From Bacteroidia bacterium (GTDB taxonomy: Bacteria > Bacteroidota > Bacteroidia > M30B66): a stretch of 64,000 nucleotides of DNA. Positions 8,477 to 17,138 of this stretch are shown here, one piece after another. The notes under the pieces are model-generated. The model saw nothing but the letters and a program-made list of their open reading frames with translations. It was not told where the DNA came from and ran no database searches. A program made the position numbers and the translations under genes. The stretch covers positions 101,810-165,809 of the forward strand of contig JAGYKL010000004.1 of the NCBI GenBank assembly GCA_018401705.1, read 5' to 3'. Positions within the stretch are counted from its first letter, which is position 1, and each line of letters opens with the position of its first letter.

Positions 8477-11218
8477 TTAAAAAGTAAAGGCTATTGAGCT
8501 TAACCAGCGTCTACCCATTAAGAAGTAAACACTAGAACTAGCTGCATCAAAGGTAGAACTATTGCCAAATTGATTGCTTTGAGCATCTGTTATTGCAAAT
8601 GCATCAAGCGCATTCATTACAGTTAACCGAATATCACAAGTTATTTTTTCAAAGGTGAATTTATAACCCATGCTTATGTCTAAAATACCATAGTCTGGCA
8701 TTCTCCATGACTGACGACCTAAATTAGGGCCTGTCATTGTGCTTAGGTCAGTAATTTGTAATGAGCCCGGCGAAAAATTCGCATAATTTCTGCTAAACCA
8801 AGTAAATAAAGGTTTAAAGTATAATTGTTTAATTGGCTCATAACGAAATCCCAAAGCGTAGCTTTGTTGAGCTGCATCACCCACTCTAACCCCTCTGGGG
8901 TCAAATCGAATAGTATCTACAGGAGTGCCATCATCTGCGAACACAGTTCCCGTTGCTATTTTATTCCATTTCCAATCTCCAATTGAAACCATCCCTTCAA
9001 TCTTTAATTGCTTACATACCTTGTACACAGCATCAAATTCTATCCCTTTGTGCAAAGCTCCCATTCCTGTTGCGTTTGTACTAACAGGCTCTCCACTAAC
9101 AGTAAAAGAAACAGTCGTTGGTCTATTATTCCATTGGGTATAGTACCCATTAATATTCGCCGAAAAGGATTTGCTTTTGTAAGAATATCCTAACTCGGCA
9201 GAGTTGATAACCTCGTTATCTATAGTTTGAAATTCTCTATTATCAGACCTGAAAACAAATTGTATTAATGGTGCTCTGTTAAGGTGTCCCAGATTAGCAA
9301 AAACATTTGACCTTTCTGTAAGATTATAATTTACTCCACCTTTCACAGTAAAACCAGAAAGTTGTTTCCAATCTGTTTGGTTCGGTCGCAAACCCTCTGA
9401 ATCACGAGTATAGGTTTGCCCTTGATATGAAATTGTGTCATTGTATCCAATTTCCAAAATCGTATCACCAACCACTTTTTGGTTTTTTAGATAGTGATTG
9501 ATTTGTTTGTAGTAACTGAGCGATGTGCTTAAGTTTAAAAAGGCACTCCAATTACCTGCTTTGTATTCAGCCAAAGCAAATGCTCCTCCCCAACGAACTT
9601 GTCTTTCAACATGCTGAACAATTCTGTCTCCTTCAAAAACAGGCTGATTTGGAGCTTCATTCTGGTCAACTCCGGAAACCCACAGGTCAGCTCCCCATAA
9701 ATCATAAACCTCACTATATACCTGGCCATTATAGGTTCTTAAATCGATACCACCAGAAATATCCCAAGATTCATTTGGAGTATAATGGAATGTCGATAAT
9801 CCCCCATACCATTGATGTTCATTGAAATTTTTTCTTACAAAGTTAGCTGCACGCTTTTGTCCTTTATAAAGGCTATCTGGGCCAAAACCCTGATAGAAAT
9901 TAAACTCACTAAAAGCGTTGCCATCGTAAACATTTTGAATAGACTGTTGACCTGTGGAGTCGAGTGCTAAGGTATTATTAGGTTGTGTTCCACCTCCCAT
10001 TCCGTAAGAAGCATATAGAATGTTAGATAGATAGAACTTTGTGCCAATATTTACAAAGTGACGTAGTGAAATAATTGGTTTATGAAACTGATTAACACTA
10101 GTGTTGAAAATTTCAGCAGGAGCGTTTTCATTATCTCTAGTTCTTCTTAAGTAATTCCAGCTTGGATTATAGCGTCTCCCATATTCTATTTTACCTGTTG
10201 TATCAACACCTAAACTTGCAGCAAATCGCTTACTGTAAGCATAAATAGGTTGATCTACTCTGAAATCTCTCTGTTTCGAAGTTTGTGGTGCTCCAAAAGC
10301 TGAAAAAGTGAAAATGTGGTTTTTGACAGCTTTCTCTACCTTAATATAATAGAAGAACATTTCAGAGCCTAGCTGATCTACCCAACCTTGATTATTTCTG
10401 TACGAAGCAGCCGCAGAAACTCCCCATCCATTCTTTAATTTCCCGGAATTATACGAGGCAATTGTCCTTAAATTCATGTTATTACCAACTTCTTGACGAA
10501 CAGAAATCATTTTCTTGCTTTCTCTTCCGCTGGTTAAAATGTTCATTGTGCCACCAATAGCAGGAATTGCCAATTTTGAAGCTCCAAGTCCTCTTTGTAC
10601 TTGCACTCCGGATGTGAGTTGGTCCAATCCAAACCAATTCGTCCAGAAAACTCGACCATTCACCATGTCATTCATGGGAATACCGTCAACCAGAACCATT
10701 ACATTTTGCGAATTAAATCCACGAATACTTATTCTCGCATCGCCATCACCACCGCCTTGTTGAGTTGCATAAATCCCAGGGGTTGAATTGAGAATCATAG
10801 GCAAATCCTGAGAGCCTAATTCTTCTTTGATTTTAATTGGATCAATGTTCGTAAATGCAACAGGTGTTTCTCTAGCAATTGCGATATCCGAAACAATTTC
10901 TACTTCTTTTAAAATGTTACTTTTTAGTGAAAAGTTGATTTCAAGATTCTGACCCGCTTTAAGTGTTACGGTTTTACTAACAGTCTTGTAGCCAAGTGAG
11001 GAGCATCCAAGGGTGTAATCTCCGGGTTCTAAAGTCATTGTGAAATTACCGTCAATGTCAGTAGTAGCTCCTTTGCCTGGTGCATAAACGATACTCGCTC
11101 CAATGATGGTCTCACCGCTGGATGCATCTGTGACTTTTCCTTTGATAGTACTTTGTGCATTTAATGTGACAAAGTAAAAAAGCATTGAACACAGAGCCGC
11201 GATTATTCTTTTAGTCAT
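8477..11218 (-). CDS. TonB-dependent outer-membrane receptor with CarboxypepD_reg-like domain
   Basis: 913 residues from the ATG at 11218. An in-frame TTG at 11278 would add 20 residues and hide the signal peptide (MTKRIIAALCSMLFYFVTLNAQ), so it is rejected. Order: signal peptide; CarboxypepD_reg-like domain (STIKGKVTDASSGETIIGASI, about 23-105); plug domain (IKEELGSQDLPMILNSTPGI ... ISIRGFNSQNVMVLVDGIPMND, about 130-240); then a 22-strand-type barrel ending in a C-terminal Phe (SSIAFTF). No SusD partner is nearby, so this is a stand-alone transporter rather than a Sus pair. Flanked by a lamin-tail protein and a secreted nuclease, its cargo may be nucleic-acid breakdown products or phosphate compounds; this is inference. 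Confidence 0.92.
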   Translation of the reverse strand: MTKRIIAALCSMLFYFVTLNAQSTIKGKVTDASSGETIIGASIVYAPGKGATTDIDGNFTMTLEPGDYTLGCSSLGYKTVSKTVTLKAGQNLEINFSLKSNILKEVEIVSDIAIARETPVAFTNIDPIKIKEELGSQDLPMILNSTPGIYATQQGGGDGDARISIRGFNSQNVMVLVDGIPMNDMVNGRVFWTNWFGLDQLTSGVQVQRGLGASKLAIPAIGGTMNILTSGRESKKMISVRQEVGNNMNLRTIASYNSGKLKNGWGVSAAASYRNNQGWVDQLGSEMFFYYIKVEKAVKNHIFTFSAFGAPQTSKQRDFRVDQPIYAYSKRFAASLGVDTTGKIEYGRRYNPSWNYLRRTRDNENAPAEIFNTSVNQFHKPIISLRHFVNIGTKFYLSNILYASYGMGGGTQPNNTLALDSTGQQSIQNVYDGNAFSEFNFYQGFGPDSLYKGQKRAANFVRKNFNEHQWYGGLSTFHYTPNESWDISGGIDLRTYNGQVYSEVYDLWGADLWVSGVDQNEAPNQPVFEGDRIVQHVERQVRWGGAFALAEYKAGNWSAFLNLSTSLSYYKQINHYLKNQKVVGDTILEIGYNDTISYQGQTYTRDSEGLRPNQTDWKQLSGFTVKGGVNYNLTERSNVFANLGHLNRAPLIQFVFRSDNREFQTIDNEVINSAELGYSYKSKSFSANINGYYTQWNNRPTTVSFTVSGEPVSTNATGMGALHKGIEFDAVYKVCKQLKIEGMVSIGDWKWNKIATGTVFADDGTPVDTIRFDPRGVRVGDAAQQSYALGFRYEPIKQLYFKPLFTWFSRNYANFSPGSLQITDLSTMTGPNLGRQSWRMPDYGILDISMGYKFTFEKITCDIRLTVMNALDAFAITDAQSNQFGNSSTFDAASSSVYFLMGRRWLSSIAFTF

Positions 11219-11280
11219 AAAAAGGAAATTGTTGATTATCGAAAATGCCGACACTGTATAGTAGGCATTTTTAATCAATT

Positions 11281-12300
11281 TTAGTGCTTGATAATCAGTT
11301 TCTTTGAGGTGTTAATCCCGTTTTTATGAATGATTCGGGCAGTGTAAACACCATTTACAAGATTATTAACAGGCAAGCTGATTTCAGTTTCTATTTCCTT
11401 GCTTTCAGCAATTATAACGCGGGTTCCAATCATACTGTAAAGTTCTATTCTTTGAATTGGAAGAGCAGATCGAACTGTAACAATATTATTAGCAGGGTTT
11501 GGATAAACAATAGATTTTGAAGCAGTTTCGATATCATTTATTCCAACAATACTGCAAACACAAGTGTGAAAGCCTAGTGAATCAAATGTGTTTTCAGGAA
11601 GTGAGTCCCATTGAACTGAAGGATTGAATGTTTCAGGAGCAGGGTTTACAGTAACACCTCCTTCAATATTAGCTTTACGAACTAAGGTTTGATCTTGAGT
11701 CCAGTATCTAAAAAAGTAAGGGCCGAATTCTGCGGTGGTGTAATTTGCCGGGATACTTGAAAATGGAGGTAAATCTGTCCAAGCTCCAGTAGGAGAAAAA
11801 GTTCCGTTGCTATTTGAAGGGCGCTCACCAATGCAAGCAAAGATGTCAACTTTAATCCAGGTGCCATCCACGTTTTTCTCTAATGTTAAAGCATCATCGC
11901 CATTAAAACACATGGTTCTGATATTACCAGGCTCTGTTCCACAACCATCAGATAAAAGAGTGTCTGCTTTTGCCTGAAGCTCAACAGCTATAGGCTGTGA
12001 CTGATCAACACCATTAGGGTCAGTTAAATTTAAAGCAATAACATAAGTACCTCTTGAAGGGATGAAGACTCCCGGAGGCAATGGTTGAATTGCATTTTCG
12101 GATGCAGTTATATTCCCATTGTCATATCTAATCATTCTATAGCTACCTAAATCAATGGGGTTGCCTGTAGGATTGTAAATTTCCAACGCTTTATTATTTC
12201 CACTACCTTCTACGTATTCTGAGAAAAATAACTCGTTACATTGAGAAAATAGATTGTTTGCAAGTACTAATGATAGTGCAATTGAGAAAAACTTCTTCAT
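11281..12300 (-). CDS. Secreted lamin-tail-domain protein with T9SS sorting domain
   Basis: 339 residues. Signal peptide (MKKFFSIALSLVLANNLFSQ), then a lamin-tail (LTD) domain at about 21-180 (CNELFFSEYVEGSGNNKALE, IYNPTGNPIDLGSYRM), then a T9SS type A C-terminus (SIVYPNPANNIVTV ... NGVYTARI ... KKLIIKH). Bacterial LTD domains are commonly fused to secreted nucleases and phosphatases. Here the domain stands alone but heads an operon whose last gene is a secreted nuclease. It is the first gene of the four-gene unit 12300 to 5712, with a promoter-like box at 12323-12330. Confidence 0.87.
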   Translation of the reverse strand: MKKFFSIALSLVLANNLFSQCNELFFSEYVEGSGNNKALEIYNPTGNPIDLGSYRMIRYDNGNITASENAIQPLPPGVFIPSRGTYVIALNLTDPNGVDQSQPIAVELQAKADTLLSDGCGTEPGNIRTMCFNGDDALTLEKNVDGTWIKVDIFACIGERPSNSNGTFSPTGAWTDLPPFSSIPANYTTAEFGPYFFRYWTQDQTLVRKANIEGGVTVNPAPETFNPSVQWDSLPENTFDSLGFHTCVCSIVGINDIETASKSIVYPNPANNIVTVRSALPIQRIELYSMIGTRVIIAESKEIETEISLPVNNLVNGVYTARIIHKNGINTSKKLIIKH

Positions 12301-12322
12301 ATTTATTGTGTTGTTGAGGCGG

Positions 12323-12330
12323 CAAAATTA
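12323..12330 (-). promoter_or_regulatory. Promoter -7-type box upstream of the nuclease/TonB receptor operon
   Basis: TAATTTTG on the minus strand matches TAnnTTTG, 22 bases upstream of the first ATG of the operon. No clear TTG lies at the right distance upstream, so the call is weaker than the complete promoters elsewhere in the window. Confidence 0.4.
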
Positions 12331-12465
12331 GTCATTTGTAAAGAATAGTAAGCTTTATTATTCATAATTAAAGTTTTGTTAACTCAAGCTAAACAAACCG
12401 CGTTGATTTGGAAATATTCTACTTAGGTTAAATCACTAAATTGCACGCCCAAATAAAAAATAATC

Positions 12466-13440
12466 ATGTCTAAAGGTCCCATTTCTCAATTCATTGAAAA
12501 ACATTACTTGCATTTTAATTCTGCAGCTTTAGTAGATGCTGCCAAAGGTTATGAAACCCATCTCAACGAAGGTGGAAAAATGATGGTAACCCTTGCTGGA
12601 GCAATGAGTACTGCTGAATTGGGTAAGTCTTTAGCTGAAATGATTCGCCAAGGAAAAGTGGATATCATTTCTTGTACAGGAGCAAATCTGGAAGAAGATA
12701 TAATGAATTTGGTAGCGCATTCTCATTACAAAAGAGTTCCAAACTACCGCGACTTAAGTCCTCAGGATGAGTGGGACTTGCTTGAAGATGGCTTTAATAG
12801 AGTAACAGATACTTGTATACCGGAAGAAGAAGCTTTCAGAAGAATTCAAAAACATATTCATAAGCAATGGAAAGATGCAGAAGAGAGTGGTGAAAGATAT
12901 TTTCCTCATGAATACATGTATAAAATATTGCTATCAGGTGAAATGGAGCAGTATTATGAAATTGACCCTAAAGATTCTTGGATGATTGCTGCGGCCGAAA
13001 GAAACTTACCGATTATTGTTCCAGGATGGGAAGATTCTACCATGGGAAATATTTTTGCCTCTTACATCATCAAAAGCGAATTAAAAGCGCAAACGATGAA
13101 GTCTGGAATTGAATATATGGTGTGGTTGTCAGAATGGTATCGTGCTAATTCTGGAGGTAAGGGAGTTGGATTCTTTCAAATAGGAGGAGGTATTGCTGGC
13201 GATTTCCCGATTTGTGTGGTTCCTATGATGTATCAAGATCTTGAGTGGCATGATGTGCCTTTTTGGGCATATTTTTGCCAGATTTCTGATTCTACCACTT
13301 CATATGGCTCGTATTCAGGTGCTGTTCCAAATGAGAAAATAACTTGGGGGAAGTTAGACAAGCATACACCTAAGTTCATTGTAGAATCAGATGCAACAAT
13401 AGTTGCTCCATTGATCTTCGCCTGGGTTTTAGGTTGGTAA
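12466..13440 (+). CDS. Deoxyhypusine synthase family protein
   Basis: 324 residues. It has the deoxyhypusine synthase fold signatures: LAGAMSTAELG (42-52) and DIISCTGANLEED (65-77) of the NAD site. A C-terminal ITWGKL places Lys296 at the position of the catalytic lysine of eukaryotic deoxyhypusine synthase. SDATIVAPLIFAWVL follows. The eukaryotic enzyme moves aminobutyl from spermidine onto eIF5A. Bacteria have no eIF5A, and bacterial homologues are thought to act in polyamine (homospermidine-type) metabolism. No polyamine gene is adjacent, so the substrate cannot be settled from context. It lies 28 bases before the DAHP synthase gene. Confidence 0.88.
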   Translation: MSKGPISQFIEKHYLHFNSAALVDAAKGYETHLNEGGKMMVTLAGAMSTAELGKSLAEMIRQGKVDIISCTGANLEEDIMNLVAHSHYKRVPNYRDLSPQDEWDLLEDGFNRVTDTCIPEEEAFRRIQKHIHKQWKDAEESGERYFPHEYMYKILLSGEMEQYYEIDPKDSWMIAAAERNLPIIVPGWEDSTMGNIFASYIIKSELKAQTMKSGIEYMVWLSEWYRANSGGKGVGFFQIGGGIAGDFPICVVPMMYQDLEWHDVPFWAYFCQISDSTTSYGSYSGAVPNEKITWGKLDKHTPKFIVESDATIVAPLIFAWVLGW

Positions 13441-13468
13441 TTCAACTTTTATTGGTGTTCACTGTTTT

Positions 13469-13747
13469 GTGAATGTGATAAATAGTAAAGTGGATAATAA
13501 TTCAGAAATTCTAATCCCTTCTAAGAACTCAGTTAAAGCTGAGCCAATCAATATTTTCGGGCCTTGTTCTGCTGAATCAAAAGAACAGGTAATGGATACT
13601 GCAAGACAAATTGCGGCTAGTTTTCCTAATGCTATTTTTAGATCTGGTATTTGGAAGCCGCGAACCAGACCTGGTATGTTTGAAGGTGTTGGTGAGGAAG
13701 GTTTGATTGGCTTAAGGAAGTTAAATCTGAAACAGGCCTTAAAGTAA
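13469..13747 (+). CDS. Bifunctional DAHP synthase/chorismate mutase, N-terminal fragment (frameshifted)
   Basis: A GTG start at 13469 gives the N-terminus of a type I (AroA/KdsA-like) DAHP synthase: INIFGPCSAESKEQV and FRSGIWKPRTRPGMFEG are the phosphoenolpyruvate and metal-site motifs. The protein then runs into wrong-frame sequence (GLRKLNLKQALK) and stops. The natural reading GEEGLI-WLKEVKSETGL is restored by adding one T at the TT of 13707-13708, so the gene continues as the next entry. DAHP synthase condenses erythrose-4-phosphate with phosphoenolpyruvate as the first shikimate-pathway step. The whole gene spans 13469-14577. Confidence 0.85.
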   Translation: MNVINSKVDNNSEILIPSKNSVKAEPINIFGPCSAESKEQVMDTARQIAASFPNAIFRSGIWKPRTRPGMFEGVGEEGLIGLRKLNLKQALK

Positions 13748-14577
13748 TCACCGAAGTTGCTAGCCCAATTCATCTTCACCAAGTTTTGAAAGCAGGCATT
13801 GATATGGTTTGGATAGGAGCTAGGACAACAGTTAGTCCATTTTCTGTTCAAGAACTAGCTGAAGCAATTAAAGGAGTTAATATTCCTGTTTTTGTTAAGA
13901 ACCCAGTAAATCCAGATTTGGGCTTATGGATGGGTGCAATTGAAAGATTTAAGAACGCTGGAGTTCTGGAATTATATGCTATACATAGAGGGTTTCATGC
14001 ATATGATTCTAGCCCCTACAGAAATTCGCCTCGTTGGGAGATAGTCATCGATCTTAAAACTCAAATGCCCGAAATTCCTGTAATTTGTGACGTTAGTCAT
14101 ATTAGTGGCACCCCTGAACTGATTTCAAGTGTAGCTCAGAAAGCATTTGATTTGGATTATCAAGGTTTGATGGTAGAAACTCATATTAATCCAGAAGTTG
14201 CCCTAAGTGATGCTAAACAGCAAATCACTCCAGCTAATCTTGTATACATATATAATACACCTCCCAAATATGAAATATCTACTACCAATAATGAAATGCT
14301 TGAAAAGCTCATTGAGCTGAGGTCTAGAGTTGATTCTATTGATGATTCGCTTATTCAGTTACTCAGCTCTAGGAAAAGACTGGTTGAAGAAATTGGAAAA
14401 CATAAGAAGGAATATGCAATGACTATTTTCCAGCTTAAACGCTGGGAAGAAATTCTAGAGAGACAACTTAGAAATGGTCAGGCTTCAGGCTTATCTTCTG
14501 AATTTATAAAGCAGTTGTATGAGGTTATACATACTGAATCAATTAGGCTTCAGCACACTATCCTTAATTCAGAATAG
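13708..14577 (+). CDS. Bifunctional DAHP synthase/chorismate mutase, C-terminal part of the same gene
   Basis: Continuous reading in the shifted frame from 13708 gives the rest of the DAHP synthase barrel: KVITEVASPIHL, WIGARTTVSPFSVQ, VKNPVNPDLGLWMGAIER, GFHAYDSSPYRNSPRW and PVICDVSHISGTPEL. A C-terminal AroQ-type chorismate mutase follows (about the last 90 residues: LIELRSRVDSIDDSLIQLLS, RKRLVEEIGKHKK). Fusion of these activities in this order is known in Bacteroidota and couples the shikimate entry step to phenylalanine and tyrosine synthesis. No residue looks lost apart from the single-base frameshift near 13707, which may be a sequencing error. Confidence 0.87.
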   Translation, partial: WLKEVKSETGLKVITEVASPIHLHQVLKAGIDMVWIGARTTVSPFSVQELAEAIKGVNIPVFVKNPVNPDLGLWMGAIERFKNAGVLELYAIHRGFHAYDSSPYRNSPRWEIVIDLKTQMPEIPVICDVSHISGTPELISSVAQKAFDLDYQGLMVETHINPEVALSDAKQQITPANLVYIYNTPPKYEISTTNNEMLEKLIELRSRVDSIDDSLIQLLSSRKRLVEEIGKHKKEYAMTIFQLKRWEEILERQLRNGQASGLSSEFIKQLYEVIHTESIRLQHTILNSE

Positions 14578-14600
14578 TTTTAAGGTCTTTTCTTTATATC

Positions 14601-14642
14601 TATAAAGGGTTGATAATCAGCGCTGATTATCAAACCCTTATA
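14601..14642. repeat. Long palindrome with a perfect 22-bp core
   Basis: The core 14611-14632 is a perfect inverted repeat (arm TGATAATCAGC, no spacer). It extends outwards with one bulge per side through the GGGT/ACCC and TATA flanks, giving about 42 bases. No T-run follows on either strand, so it is not a standard terminator. It lies 23 bases past the DAHP synthase stop and about 270 bases before the first paralogue. Confidence 0.7.
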
Positions 14643-14718
14643 GTTAGATGTCTTTCTGATTCATCTTGTTTAATTTCACTTTGATGTAAGGAATTGATGT
14701 TATTTGTAAATATTTCAT

Positions 14719-14914
14719 TACTTTTACATCCTAATTGAAAATCTAAATAACGGAATAAAGGTTGTTATTATCGTGAAAGTGATACGAGCCGAACTTTAAA
14801 GGCATTAATCTAGCCTGAATTTTGTCCCTGAAAATAAAATCTTACATCTGTAAGAAAATTGTAACCTTTTAAAAAGTGTTGCGTTTACAAACTCGAAACC
14901 CTAACTAATTTCAT
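14719..14914 (+). promoter_or_regulatory. Conserved ~190-nt leader of paralogue copy A
   Basis: A promoter-like TACTTTTA (14719-14726) lies 188 bases before the ATG at 14915. From 14826 to the ATG the leader is almost identical to the one before the gene at 17695. It includes the inverted repeat CTTACATCTGTAAG (14841-14854), exactly 60 bases before the ATG in both copies. Conservation of a non-coding leader suggests a regulatory role or recent duplication. Confidence 0.45.
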
Positions 14915-15394
14915 ATGAATAAATCCAACTTTTTCAAAGTTTCTGCACTAATGGTAGGTGCGTTGATGTGCTTCGGCACTCCTTCAGCAACAGCAAATTC
15001 TAATGTTGAAGTTTTAAAATCAGCAGGTCTTGCTGAAGAAGTAGCCCCTTCTAATTGGCTAAACCTAACTTCTATGTGTTCTGACGATCCTTCAGTTTCG
15101 CGCCGTTGGAGAGTTCGAAACAATACCGATGCTCCAGTAGAATACACTTGGGAAGTATATGGAACAGCTCAGAGCGGAGCTGGAGTAGCTCCTGCTGGCG
15201 ATTCTTTTTTCTTTACTGATGCAATCGGTGGAGCAAATACAACAAAAATTTATTGGGTAGTTGATGGACAAACTTTTCAAAAAACAAAAGCATCTGGTGG
15301 AGCAGAGTGCGAAGTAATAGTGCCTCCAACTCCTTCTGGTTGTTTCGCATCAGCAGTAAGTTTCTTTAACCAAGTGATTAACTGCATCTGGTAA
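14915..15394 (+). CDS. Secreted paralogue copy A, intact N-terminal fragment (signal peptide + LTSMCS-type domain)
   Basis: 159 residues before the first frameshift. Signal peptide up to about residue 27 (MNKSNFFKVSALMVGALMCF, then ...SATA), then a domain of about 95 residues that I cannot name. Its landmarks are LNLTSMCSDDP, RRWRVRN, YTWEVYGTAQSG, FFFTDAIGGANTTKIYW and KTKASGGAEC. The same domain occurs at the N-terminus of the protein at 20343. The last true residues (PPTPSGCFASAVSFFNQ) start the region shared with the gene at 17695; after that an extra T near 15376 throws the frame. The complete gene would span 14915-17078 and encode about 720 residues. Whether it is a pseudogene or a badly read intact gene is unresolved. 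Confidence 0.7.
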   Translation: MNKSNFFKVSALMVGALMCFGTPSATANSNVEVLKSAGLAEEVAPSNWLNLTSMCSDDPSVSRRWRVRNNTDAPVEYTWEVYGTAQSGAGVAPAGDSFFFTDAIGGANTTKIYWVVDGQTFQKTKASGGAECEVIVPPTPSGCFASAVSFFNQVINCIW

Positions 15395-17078
15395 TGCTGT
15401 TCAGCTTCTGAAAGAAGCAATCCTGAAGAAGCTTTAGGCGCTCCAAATGCACAAACGCCTTCAGTAGTTGCAGATGTTCAGAACTCTTTCTTTAGGTTTT
15501 GGTGAGTTCTGAAGTTCAATTTGTAAATCCAATTGCAATCTACTCGGGAGCTGATATCAGAATTTGGGAATCTTCTGCAGGAAATAGCAGCGAGCGTTCA
15601 TTAATTGAAGTATCTCAGGATGGTCTTGGATATTTAATACAAGGTTGGAAATCACAGCTGATGGTGAAGTTGACTTTGCTGATGTATTCTCTGATTTTAT
15701 TCAGTTTGTCTGTATTACTGACGTTACACCAAACAATGGTGGAGGCGGCATCTATACAGATGGATTTGATGTTGATGCTGTTGAGTGTCTTCATGGTGAG
15801 TACGTAGCGCCTGAAGGTTGCTATGCTGTAGAGGTGTAGTTGACTTTAATCAGAAGAAAAGAATGATGGTTCTATCATTGAAGAAGCAAGAAGTGATGAA
15901 TCAAAAGCACAGGGGTGTATGCCACAGGATGATGTTTCTGACAACTCTGTATCATTAGGGATTTGGTGGAGATATTACTTTGAAATTTGCAGTGCAATAA
16001 AGAATGGTCCAGGTGCTGACGTTCAAAATCAGAGTCAACTTTTGACTTCAATTGATGGAAATTGTGCTCGTTACCCAGAAAAGATTTGGCATTTGTTTCT
16101 TTAGACGTATGGGGAAACTTCAGTTACTTAGGCGAAGGATGTCAGGATACTGATTTTGATTTAGGTTCATTAGCTTGGGCTCAGTATATTAAGATTGTTG
16201 ACGTAAGTGAAATTGGAGCACCCTCAATAAGGAACTCCAGTAGCAGATGCTTACGATTTAGATGGTATTATGTGCTCCTAATGGCTATGAAGCAAACCCA
16301 CCCTGCAGAATTAATGGTGAGGAGCTGCCAGTTATTGAAGATGAGAATCAAGGTCTTCAGAAAAAACGGTAATCCAGTAGCTGGAGCACGTTCAGACTCT
16401 TAGAATGCCTTTAGGTATGCCAGAGGATGGTGATATTATTAATTTCTACGCTCTTAGTTTTTGTGGAGAGTTATTGTGAAATTTATGTGATTTTTGATAC
16501 AGAAGAGTTGCTGATTTTAGAGTTGTTGAAACGACTTATAACAATGCAACTTGTGAGTAGATCCTTTGAAAAGCAATGGTATCATCTAAATTAGATGTTG
16601 CTGACGAATGGTCAGAAGGTGTTGAGATTTGCTTAGATGGCGATATCGATTTGAATGGAATTTATGCAGCACAGTATAATAGAATTCAAGATCGTTCAAT
16701 GATGTGCGATTTTTCTGGAGCAGCTGATGGTTACGTGATGTAAACGGAGTTGTTTCCTTAAATACATGTCTAGAAGGTGAGGAGGAAATCAGAATTGCTG
16801 ACAATAATTTACACCTGATGAAGCAACTTCAGAATGCTAGTCCGAATCCATTTAAGTCTGACTTCAGATTGATATTATTACAACTGGCAACAACGATAGA
16901 ACAGCTTCATCAATGTATTTAACTTCTAGGTCAAAGTGTTTATACAAACACAATTAACGAAGCTTCTTCATCAACAATTTCAGAAGTAGTTAACCTTGGA
17001 AGCTTAAAAGCTGGTGTTTACTTTGTAACGGTTGAAACCAACACTACAAAAGAGACAATCAAGTTAATTAAGCAGTAA
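15320..17078 (+). pseudogene. Degenerate copy of the ADGYDVDG-repeat region (C-terminal part of paralogue copy A)
   Basis: This stretch aligns along its full length with 18307-20070 but cannot be read in one frame. Indels occur roughly every 30-60 bases and stops appear in all frames. Short in-frame pieces are still recognisable (for example the sequence around 15645-15839 and 16062-16240), and the final T9SS segment before the TAA at 17078 is nearly perfect. Several differences from copy B are silent third-base changes, for example around 16525-16540, which implies the copy was under protein-level selection until recently. Dense indels with few substitutions look more like sequencing or assembly error than like normal decay. 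Confidence 0.75.
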
Positions 17079-17100
17079 TTAATTAGGTTTTTCATTTAAA

Positions 17101-17130
17101 AAGAGGCTATCCCAGAAAGGGTAGCCTCTT
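17101..17130 (+). terminator. Intrinsic terminator of paralogue copy A
   Basis: AAGAGGCTA (17101-17109) pairs with TAGCCTCTT (17122-17130), with an inner CCC/GGG pair, followed by CTTTTTT. The same hairpin, slightly diverged, follows copy B. Confidence 0.85.
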
Positions 17131-17138
17131 CTTTTTTA

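Larger units (their letters stand above)
14826..17138 (+). repeat. Tandem duplication, copy A (copy B is 17606-20130)
   Basis: Leader, signal-peptide region, the coding region from 15320 to the stop, and the terminator of this block all recur in 17606-20130 at high identity. Only the segment 15000-15315 differs, where the two copies encode different N-terminal domains. Differences in the shared part are a mix of synonymous third-base changes and many 1-2 base indels. Confidence 0.85.

Noticed and set aside
8477-11218. A SusC/SusD polysaccharide utilisation pair
   Set aside because: No SusD-like lipoprotein or glycoside hydrolase is adjacent; the 150-residue lipoprotein is far too small for SusD.
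11219-11278. TonB receptor starting at the TTG at 11278
   Set aside because: It would place 20 residues before a normal signal peptide; the ATG at 11218 is better.
14611-14632. Palindrome as an ordinary intrinsic terminator
   Set aside because: There is no T-run on either side, unlike every other terminator in the window.
15499-16403. Four small plus-strand ORFs between 15499 and 16403 as separate genes
   Set aside because: Each is a shifted-frame fragment of the degenerate copy of the gene at 17695.
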